A stretch of 64,000 bases of DNA. It comes from Nitrospira sp. BO4. GTDB lineage: Bacteria > Nitrospirota > Nitrospiria > Nitrospirales > Nitrospiraceae. Below are positions 45,017 through 51,445 of this stretch, piece by piece; the first letter of the stretch is position 1; each line of letters opens with the position of its first letter. The notes beneath the pieces were generated by a model, which saw only the letters and a program-made list of their open reading frames with translations, did not search any database and had not been told where the DNA came from. The stretch is taken from positions 248,001 to 312,000 of the forward strand of contig JAMPUU010000026.1 of the NCBI GenBank assembly GCA_030144965.1, read 5' to 3'. The translations under genes were made by a program, and so were the position numbers.

Positions 45017-45032
45017 CTAGCTTGTTCCCTAG
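45017..45032 (-). promoter_or_regulatory. CTAG-N8-CTAG element, exact site
   Basis: Minus strand CTAGGGAACAAGCTAG, then T: a full match to CTAGGGA-N5-CTAGT, pointing to csbD 123 bp away. Confidence 0.7.
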
Positions 45033-45248
45033 TGAGAATCCGATAAAGCGACGAATACACACCAAAAATGGAGTTGAGAATCATTGAAACGAGAAAAATC
45101 CATGCAAACAGAAACATGACAATGCATGCTTTCTGGAGGAGGGAATGCATTGAAAGTCGTATTGACCCGATATCGTAAGCACGAATGGGTAGGGGCGGAA
45201 TCTAAGCCCACCAATTGCTGACAAGGAAGGGTAGCGGATGCGATCAAC

Positions 45249-45264
45249 CTAGGGACATCTCTAG
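45249..45264 (+). promoter_or_regulatory. CTAG-N8-CTAG element, exact site
   Basis: CTAGGGACATCTCTAG, then T: a full match to CTAGGGA-N5-CTAGT. It lies 149 bp before the NarL-type regulator gene at 45414 and points to it. Confidence 0.7.
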
Positions 45265-45413
45265 TCTGATGGTTTCATCAGTGATGCCATAATCGGCATC
45301 AGATTCTTAGCAGAGCTCGAACGAGTCCTGGCCGTTGAATATGAGCCTTGGATGTACGATGATGGACGAGGCGAGGTTGTACCTGACCGTCCGGATAGAC
45401 CGAAGGAGTTCCA

Positions 45414-46055
45414 ATGTATAGTGCACATATTTTGCTCGCCGACGATCACCCCCTTGTACTGGAGAGCATGAAGCAATTGCTCGAGCCGACCTTTTCAGTG
45501 GTGGGAACCGCGCGCACAGGACAGGAGGTGCTCGATGCCGCTAAGGAGTTGCGACCGGATATCGTGCTCCTCGACGCGAATATGCCGGGAATGAGCGGAT
45601 TTGAAGCGGCGCGAAAGCTCAAGTCCCTGGTTCCCACCGTGAAGGTCATATTTGTGACGATGCTTACCGAGGCTGTGTATGTGAGCGAAGCATTTCGTGC
45701 GGGAGCGGTGGGCTATGTGCTGAAGCAGTCGGCCTCGGATGAACTGCACGAGGCGGTCAAGAGCGCCATGATGAACCGGCGGTACGTGTCTACCAAGCTC
45801 AACGTGGAGATTCGCGAAGCCATGGAGTGCGAATGGTCGAGGCCGGAAGGGTATACGACCGACTTAACCCAGCGACAACGTCAAATTCTTGTCCTGCTTG
45901 CGAATGGATGTACCACCAAGAGTATCGCCAAAGATCTTAATATTTCGATGAAGACCGTCGAGTTTCACAAGGCCAACATTACCCGCAAACTTGGTGTCCG
46001 TACCACATCCGATCTGATTCGCTTTGCGCTCGCCTCGGGTATAACGGAATTGTAA
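45414..46055 (+). CDS. NarL/FixJ-type response regulator
   Basis: A 213-residue transcription factor with a receiver (Asp10/Asp11, phosphoacceptor Asp54 in IVLLDANMPGMSG, Lys in VLKQS) and a LuxR-type HTH (LTQRQRQILVLLANGCTTKSI, KTVEFHKANITRKLGV). LuxR/NarL HTH dimers bind inverted repeats. AGGAG precedes the ATG. Its own upstream region carries an exact CTAG element. It converges with a paralogous regulator (46117-46779) 61 bp away. The cognate kinase is not adjacent; the HisKA_3 kinases of this window are the class that usually serves such regulators. Confidence 0.93.
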   Translation: MYSAHILLADDHPLVLESMKQLLEPTFSVVGTARTGQEVLDAAKELRPDIVLLDANMPGMSGFEAARKLKSLVPTVKVIFVTMLTEAVYVSEAFRAGAVGYVLKQSASDELHEAVKSAMMNRRYVSTKLNVEIREAMECEWSRPEGYTTDLTQRQRQILVLLANGCTTKSIAKDLNISMKTVEFHKANITRKLGVRTTSDLIRFALASGITEL

Positions 46056-46116
46056 TCCGGCATTCCCTCATCACGTGCAAAATCCTATCGATCTCGAATC
46101 TTTCATATTAGTGACA

Positions 46117-46779
46117 TTAGTGAATGGTGATGAGACCGTTTGCAATGGCATATTTCGTCAGCTGAGCAGCGGACCGCATACCAAGCTGTCTCATGATCCG
46201 TGTCTTGTGAAACTCAACAGTCTTGGTCGATAGGTTCAGCACCGCCGCGACTTCCTTGATGGACTTGCCTTCGGCCACGAGCTGCAGCACTTCCCGTTGG
46301 CGCAGGCTGAGGGTATGCGAGAAACCTCCCTCCTCTGCCTCGCTTTCAGTGGGGAGCGGATGCATCGCTTGCTCGACTACGCTTTGCGGGACGATGGGGG
46401 AGATATAAGTATTGCCTTTGAGCACCTCCTTGATGGCCTGTACCAGCTCATCTCCGACCGACTGCTTGAGCACATAGCCTGACACCCCGATGCGTAACGC
46501 TTCCATCACATAACTCGACTCCGAGTGCATCGTGAGAACGATAACTTTGACGGATGGGTGGTGCTTCCGGATTTGACGAGACGCGTCCAATCCATTGAGC
46601 AGCGGTAGGGAAATGTCCACGATCGCGATGTCCGGCGGACATTCCTCGATGGCTTTCAGCAGCGCTCGGCCGTCCGAAAGGATGCCTAAAAGGGCAAATT
46701 CAGGCTCTAACAGTTTCTGAAGGCCTTCCGCGACAAGGACGTGATCATCCGCCAGTAGGATGGTTGGACGTGTATTCAT
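46117..46779 (-). CDS. NarL/FixJ-type response regulator, paralogue of 45414
   Basis: A 220-residue regulator with receiver Asp55 (IAIVDISLPLLNG) and a LuxR-type HTH (LSLRQREVLQLVAEGKSIKEV, KTVEFHKTRIMRQLGM). It shares with 45414-46055 the start (ILLADDH-LV), the YVLKQS loop and the HTH recognition helix KTVEFHK, so both may recognise related sites. GAGG lies eight bases before the ATG. A variant CTAG element lies 57 bp upstream. Confidence 0.93.
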   Translation of the reverse strand: MNTRPTILLADDHVLVAEGLQKLLEPEFALLGILSDGRALLKAIEECPPDIAIVDISLPLLNGLDASRQIRKHHPSVKVIVLTMHSESSYVMEALRIGVSGYVLKQSVGDELVQAIKEVLKGNTYISPIVPQSVVEQAMHPLPTESEAEEGGFSHTLSLRQREVLQLVAEGKSIKEVAAVLNLSTKTVEFHKTRIMRQLGMRSAAQLTKYAIANGLITIH

Positions 46780-46835
46780 TGCTATACCTCATCGATGATG
46801 GTTTGACGCTTCACAGAAGCTATGCGGTCGATGTT

Positions 46836-46851
46836 CAAGGGACTCTCCTAG
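46836..46851 (-). promoter_or_regulatory. CTAG-N8-CTAG element, variant site
   Basis: Minus strand CTAGGAGAGTCCCTTG, 57 bp upstream of the regulator gene starting at 46779 and pointing to it. The right half CTTG departs from CTAG by one base. Confidence 0.45.
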
Positions 46852-46886
46852 ATGAATGAAAAAGATAAGATTGCTACAGTGCAATC

Positions 46887-47144
46887 ATGATATCGATTGA
46901 TTGTCGGATCACAGATCTGCAACAGCCCAGGCACAATCCGGGACCCGATCCTGATCCGGATCCTATCCCCCCGGATCCCAATCCGTTTCCGTCACCACAA
47001 CCCCCATTACCGCCCCCATGTCCTGCACCTGTACCGCCGGCTCGCCCCCCAATTCCAGAAATCCGGACGGAGACCGGCATCGGTGACCAGGGAAACCGGT
47101 ATCAGGATGCCATACATCATACAGTGTTGGGTCACAGTTGTTGA
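46887..47144 (+). CDS. Possible proline-rich protein
   Basis: An 85-residue frame with a Pro-Asp-Pro core (PGPDPDPDPIPPDPNPFPSP) and a polar tail. The Pro-rich style recalls 34058-34414, but no membrane segment precedes it and no good ribosome site is seen. The opposite strand is also open, as a Gly/Ser-rich frame. It lies 12 bp before a 25-residue membrane peptide gene. It may be real but is weakly supported. Confidence 0.35.
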   Translation: MISIDCRITDLQQPRHNPGPDPDPDPIPPDPNPFPSPQPPLPPPCPAPVPPARPPIPEIRTETGIGDQGNRYQDAIHHTVLGHSC

Positions 47145-47156
47145 AGGGAGGACGAG

Positions 47157-47234
47157 ATGCGATATTTCATCCTTTGGCTATTAGGGGTACCAGTCAGTGT
47201 GCTGGTCCTCTTGTACGTATTCGGAATTTTGTAA
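47157..47234 (+). CDS. 25-residue single-helix membrane peptide
   Basis: MRYFILWLLGVPVSVLVLLY and five more residues, one hydrophobic helix with a Gly-Val-Pro kink. A strong GGGAGG site lies six bases upstream of the ATG, which is the main reason for calling it. Small hydrophobic proteins with a similar LWLLGVP core occur in many proteobacteria, as I recall from the family, without known function. It may help regulate a membrane protein. Confidence 0.6.
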   Translation: MRYFILWLLGVPVSVLVLLYVFGIL

Positions 47235-47404
47235 GAAAGCGGTGATTGATGTATGAGAACCCACGCCCGGTCTTTTCGGAAAACGCCCACCGTCACTCTC
47301 CCTTATATCCTGGCACGACTGCGGATGAACTCCCGATCACTGAAGGGGTTCGTCCAGACCGCTGGATGATCAAGTGCAAACGACACGTTATCGACTTGGT
47401 GCTG

Positions 47405-48193
47405 TCATGGTTTGGCTGCCAGGGCTTGATGAATCATGTCGTACAACTGATCTACCGCGGCTTCTTTCGTGAGGAGGGCCGACGCGCCTGCCTGAGTCAT
47501 CGCTGCGTAGTTGTCGTGACCCGCGTTCACCGACAATCCAAGAACGATCGTCTGGGGATATCGCGATTTGATAACTGCGGTGGCATCGACCCCATTCATT
47601 TTCGGCATATTCAGGTCCATGACGACAACCGAAGGCCGTAAGTGTTCGACATAATCAAGCGATTCCTGCCCGTCGGCCGCCTCACCCACCACTTCGATAT
47701 CGGAATAGCCCTCCAAAAGGCTGCGTAAACCTTGCCGCACCATCGAGTGATCGTCCACCAACAAAACACGGATGGGTGGCTTCTGATGGGGCACGTCAGT
47801 GCTAAATTCAGAACTGCTCGGTGGTGTGGCAAGCTGAGTGTCTGAGGCCGTCGTGCTTGGCTCGTCGCCGGGTGTTAAGCGCGCATCACTATTGCCTGGG
47901 GCAAGCACCGGCCCATACAGGTCATGACTTGGTGTGATCAGGGATACCGTCGCGCGATCTGTCGGCGGCTGTAGTTCAACGACCAAGGACCGTGTGTAGT
48001 TCAGCGCTTGTATCAGAGCCTGATCGAGATCATTCAGAAGCCCTGCAGCCTTCTTGTCAGGCACCAACGGCGCAGCCTGGCGGAGCTGCATGCGCATCAC
48101 AATGAGCGATTGAGTCAACTGGTCATGCGGAGCAGGAATCCGATCCTGTGATTGCACATGTTCCCTGGTTTTGATAGTCACAACTTGTTCCAA
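47405..48193 (-). CDS. Kinase-like protein with a DHp histidine helix and NarL-type receiver but no ATPase domain
   Basis: A 262-residue protein. Residues 18-78 align with the HisKA_3 dimerisation domain of the two hybrid kinases here: PHDQLTQSL with His23 for ELHDHLQQ, then QALNYTRSLVVELQPP for DALQYTRTLVAELSPP. The ATP-binding domain (about 140 residues) is absent and replaced by a Ser/Thr-rich linker (80-138). A receiver with Asp193 (VVVMDLNMPKMNG) follows, with no HTH. It may act as a phosphotransfer hub or a dominant partner of the kinases. The start is probably TTG 48193. An exact CTAG element lies 55 bp upstream. Confidence 0.78.
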   Translation of the reverse strand: MEQVVTIKTREHVQSQDRIPAPHDQLTQSLIVMRMQLRQAAPLVPDKKAAGLLNDLDQALIQALNYTRSLVVELQPPTDRATVSLITPSHDLYGPVLAPGNSDARLTPGDEPSTTASDTQLATPPSSSEFSTDVPHQKPPIRVLLVDDHSMVRQGLRSLLEGYSDIEVVGEAADGQESLDYVEHLRPSVVVMDLNMPKMNGVDATAVIKSRYPQTIVLGLSVNAGHDNYAAMTQAGASALLTKEAAVDQLYDMIHQALAAKP

Positions 48194-48248
48194 CTTTCCG
48201 CTGCCTTACCGATAACGTACATTACCGGGTTTGCTCCGGAAATAGATC

Positions 48249-48264
48249 CTAGGCAAACCCCTAG
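48249..48264 (-). promoter_or_regulatory. CTAG-N8-CTAG element, exact site
   Basis: CTAGG-N6-CCTAG, a perfect inverted repeat; on the minus strand CTAGGGGTTTGCCTAG. It lies 55 bp upstream of the ATPase-less kinase-like gene and points to it. Confidence 0.7.
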
Positions 48265-48356
48265 TCAGGTGGGAGCAATCGAAAAGCGCGAAAGTCGAAC
48301 AGTGTCGGCCGGAAGATAGTTCATGATGTGCGTCGCCCGTTACTCAAAAGCCGGTG

Positions 48357-49994
48357 CTACGCAAGTCGGTTCAGGCGTTCGGTCAGCCTGAGATTTTCCT
48401 GATAATCAATGGGACAATCGATCACGGCCGGCACATTCGCCTCGAGGGCTTCGCGAAGAATAGATGGTAACTCCGAGAGATCTGTGACCCGATACCCGGC
48501 TGCGCCGAAACTTTGCGCGAAGCGCACAAAGTCGGGATTAGTGAACTCGACGCTCGACGTTCGGCCATACCGTAGCTGTTGCTTCCAACGGATCACGCCG
48601 TATCCGTCGTCCCGCCATACAAGGATGACGATCGGCAATTCGAGACGCACCGCCGTTTCCAGCTCTTGCGAATTCATCAGAAACCCTCCGTCGCCGGTGA
48701 CGGCCACGATCCGACGCTGGGGGAACAGTAATTTGGCGGCGACGGCTCCCGGCACCCCGATCCCCATGGCGGCAAACCCGTTTGAGATGATGCAGGAGTT
48801 GGGCGCGTCGCACGGGAACATGCGAGCCATCCAAAGTTTATGGGCGCCGACGTCGCATATCACGACATCATCCGGCCCAAGCGCTGCCCGCAGTTCTCGG
48901 ATAAGATGTTGTGGACGAATGGGCCATGACGTAGCTTCGGAAAGTTCCGCTTCGAAACCGTCGAGGACGATTGCGCGGGCATCGCGGACCCAGGAGGGAT
49001 GAAACGTTGCCAGCTTTGAGCCGAGCAAGTCCAACGACAGGCGCAAGTCTCCCAATACGCCGACTTCGGCAATATAATGTTCGTCCACTTCCGCGGGCGA
49101 TACATCCATATGCACAATCCGCTTGTCACGACGAGGATTCCAGAAGCAGGGCGCGTATTCTACGAAGTCATAGCCGAGGGCGAGCACGACGTCGGCCTGC
49201 TCCATCACGATCGCGGCGTAGTCTCGGATCTGAAGGCCGAGGGTATAGAGCGATAGGGGATCAGTGTCCGGCAGGACGCCCTTGGCCATGAAGGTGTGCA
49301 GAACGGGAATTTGGAGTCGTCGCGCAAACCGGCGGACTTCATCGGAGGCTCCTCCACGGATGACGCCGTTCCCCGCAAGGATTACCGGGCGCTTGGCTTC
49401 GGCGATAGTTCGAACGGCTCGCGCAACCTGGCTGGGAGCCGGCTCAGGCATGACCGGCGCTTGCACGAAGAGAGGAGCGACGGCACCGGTGTTCGCAATG
49501 TGTTCGTCGGCCACATCCTCAGGCAACTCGAGATGGGTCGGGCCCGGCTTCTCGGTTTGGGCGATCTTGAACGCTTTGCGAACTGCTTCGGGAGTGACCT
49601 CGGGTTTCGAGATGGAGGTGCTCCATTTGGTCACGGGTTTGAACATCGACATCACATCGATGTACTGATGGGATTCCTTGTGACGCCGGTTCAATGACGC
49701 CTGCCCGGTGATGGCCACCAAAGGCGCTCGATCCAGGAACGCATCCCCGATCCCGGTCGTGAGATTCGTGGCACCTGGTCCCAGCGTTGAAAGGCAGACA
49801 CCGGCCTTCCCACTGATCCGCCCATAGACATCCGCCATGAACGCGGCCCCTTGTTCGTGCCGAGTTGCAATCACCCGGATCGACGAATCGGTGAGTGCAT
49901 CCAGCAGTCCGAGGGTCTCTTCGCCAGGGATGGTGAACAAGAACCGGACCCCTTCATTCTCGAGACACCTTACGAGTAACTCGGCCACGGTCAT
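48357..49994 (-). CDS. Thiamine-pyrophosphate enzyme, acetolactate synthase large-subunit type
   Basis: A 545-residue enzyme with the three ALS/POX domains: an N-terminal PYR domain with the cofactor-activating Glu in ATRHEQGAAFMADVYG, a central Rossmann-like domain, and a C-terminal PP domain with the TPP/Mg motif VTGDGGFLMNSQELETA. It probably condenses pyruvate to acetolactate, or acts on a related 2-oxoacid. Without an ilvN neighbour it resembles the catabolic AlsS type. I took the start at 49994, preceded by AGGAG; a longer frame adds about 118 unconserved residues. It is divergent from glgC across a gap with an exact CTAG element. Confidence 0.88.
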   Translation of the reverse strand: MTVAELLVRCLENEGVRFLFTIPGEETLGLLDALTDSSIRVIATRHEQGAAFMADVYGRISGKAGVCLSTLGPGATNLTTGIGDAFLDRAPLVAITGQASLNRRHKESHQYIDVMSMFKPVTKWSTSISKPEVTPEAVRKAFKIAQTEKPGPTHLELPEDVADEHIANTGAVAPLFVQAPVMPEPAPSQVARAVRTIAEAKRPVILAGNGVIRGGASDEVRRFARRLQIPVLHTFMAKGVLPDTDPLSLYTLGLQIRDYAAIVMEQADVVLALGYDFVEYAPCFWNPRRDKRIVHMDVSPAEVDEHYIAEVGVLGDLRLSLDLLGSKLATFHPSWVRDARAIVLDGFEAELSEATSWPIRPQHLIRELRAALGPDDVVICDVGAHKLWMARMFPCDAPNSCIISNGFAAMGIGVPGAVAAKLLFPQRRIVAVTGDGGFLMNSQELETAVRLELPIVILVWRDDGYGVIRWKQQLRYGRTSSVEFTNPDFVRFAQSFGAAGYRVTDLSELPSILREALEANVPAVIDCPIDYQENLRLTERLNRLA

Positions 49995-50073
49995 GTAGAC
50001 TCCTGAATTCTTGTTATGCGATGGCGCCAATTCGGACTGCATCGAAGTTGCGCTTTTGTCGATTGAAATGGGA

Positions 50074-50089
50074 CTAGGGTCTAGCCTAG
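50074..50089. promoter_or_regulatory. CTAG-N8-CTAG element, exact site with a third CTAG inside
   Basis: CTAGGGTCTAGCCTAG: CTAGG-N6-CCTAG, with an extra CTAG at 50081. It lies 80 bp from the als-type start (minus) and 105 bp from glgC (plus), in their shared divergent promoter. Confidence 0.65.
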
Positions 50090-50193
50090 TTCCCTTCCAC
50101 TCCGACAGAAACCAATGACGATCTCGCCAGATTGGCAGGCTCGGGATTCTCCCAGTATCGAATGGACGAGCGGAAGCATAGATTGAGCTCGTC

Positions 50194-51432
50194 ATGAGAC
50201 AAGTCCGGACGTTGGCGATGATTATGGCGGGCGGCAAGGGCGAGCGCCTTATGCCGCTCACCTCGGTACGCACGAAGCCGGCCATTCCCTTTGGAGGTAA
50301 GTATCGAATCATCGACTTTGTCCTCAGCAACATGCTCAATTCCGGCATTACCGCAAACTATGTGCTTGTCCAATATCGTTCGCAATCGCTGATCGAACAT
50401 CTCCGCGAGTCCTGGCGCATCGCCGGACGGATCAGAGATCATTTTATTACCGTTGTGCCTCCTCAGATGCGCGCGCGCGGAGGATGGTACGAGGGCACTG
50501 CCGATGCGGTGTATCACAATCTCAATTTGATCGCGGACTTTCGGCCCGATGTGGTGGCGGTATTCGGGGCCGACCATATCTATCGGATGGATGTTTCGCA
50601 AATGATCCAATTTCATCGGGACTGCGGAGCGGAGGTGACGGTGGCGGCGTTGCCCGTGCCTATCGGACAAGCGTCCCAATTCGGCATCATCGAGGTCGAT
50701 GCGAATAACCGAATGATCGGATTCGAGGAGAAACCCCATCGTGCGAAGCCTCTTTCGGGGCAACCGACGATGGCGCTGTCCTCGATGGGCAACTATATTT
50801 TCGACACGTCGGTTTTGTTGCGCACACTCGAACGAGATGCCGCCCAGTCCGGAGGCCACGACTTCGGCCGGAATATCATTCCCGACCTCATCGGACGCCA
50901 AAAAGTCTATGTCTATGACTTTCTGCGGAATGAGGTGCCGGGACTTCGGTCCTACGAAGAAAAAGGGTATTGGCGTGATGTCGGAACCATCGATGCCTAC
51001 TGGCAGGCGAATATGGACCTCTTGGGGCAAACGCCGCGGTTTGATTTGCGGAACAAAGAGTGGCCGATTCTCGCTGCGGGATATGACGGACCGTCCGCGT
51101 CGGTGGTGCAAACCCGTGCCGACGAATCAATGATCGGAGAAGGAAGCCAAATCGTGGATGCCCAGATCAAACGGTCGGTCATTGGACGTGGGGTCCGCAT
51201 TGAGCCCGGAGCATTCTTGGACGAATGCGTCATCATGGACGGGGTCCATATCGGAGCGCAGGTACGGCTGTCCCGGGTGATTGCGGATCGCTTCAGCAGC
51301 ATCCCTGCCGAAAGCGATATCGATCATCGCGAGGCATCTCACGTTCCGGGTTGTCATGTTTCCCCGACAGGCCTCGTCGTCATTCCGCGCAATACAACCG
51401 TATCGGCAAGAGCGATGCAGCCTCTCGCATGA
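50194..51432 (+). CDS. glgC: Glucose-1-phosphate adenylyltransferase
   Basis: Makes ADP-glucose, the committed step of bacterial glycogen synthesis. The 412-residue enzyme has a nucleotidyltransferase domain (MIMAGGKGERLMPLT, PFGGKYRIIDFVLSN, YEGTADAV, FGADHIYRMD) and a C-terminal left-handed beta-helix (SMIGEGSQIVDAQIKRSVIG). All core motifs are present. It is followed by treY after 13 bp, so ADP-glucose formation and trehalose release from glucan are set in one operon. The start ATG at 50194 fits the family. Confidence 0.96.
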   Translation: MRQVRTLAMIMAGGKGERLMPLTSVRTKPAIPFGGKYRIIDFVLSNMLNSGITANYVLVQYRSQSLIEHLRESWRIAGRIRDHFITVVPPQMRARGGWYEGTADAVYHNLNLIADFRPDVVAVFGADHIYRMDVSQMIQFHRDCGAEVTVAALPVPIGQASQFGIIEVDANNRMIGFEEKPHRAKPLSGQPTMALSSMGNYIFDTSVLLRTLERDAAQSGGHDFGRNIIPDLIGRQKVYVYDFLRNEVPGLRSYEEKGYWRDVGTIDAYWQANMDLLGQTPRFDLRNKEWPILAAGYDGPSASVVQTRADESMIGEGSQIVDAQIKRSVIGRGVRIEPGAFLDECVIMDGVHIGAQVRLSRVIADRFSSIPAESDIDHREASHVPGCHVSPTGLVVIPRNTTVSARAMQPLA

Positions 51433-51445
51433 CACGACGAGGGTC

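Larger units (their letters stand above)
44895..45413. promoter_or_regulatory. Divergent region csbD / NarL-type regulator with two exact CTAG elements
   Basis: A gap of 519 bp. One exact element (45017-45032) faces csbD, and another (45249-45264) faces the regulator gene. A seven-base inverted repeat AATGCAT/ATGCATT spans about 45119-45150. No credible gene in between. Confidence 0.5.

Noticed and set aside
46874-47080. Gly/Ser-rich minus-strand frame opposite the proline-rich frame
   Set aside because: It is a shadow of the biased codons on the other strand, with no ribosome site and no family.
49995-50348. N-terminal extension of the acetolactate-synthase-like gene
   Set aside because: AGGAG before ATG 49994 and the family start MTVAELLV fix the start. 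The extension runs into glgC, on the other strand.
51281-51445. Upstream extension of the treY frame into glgC
   Set aside because: TreY proteins start close to ATYRLQL; the extension is the shadow of glgC.
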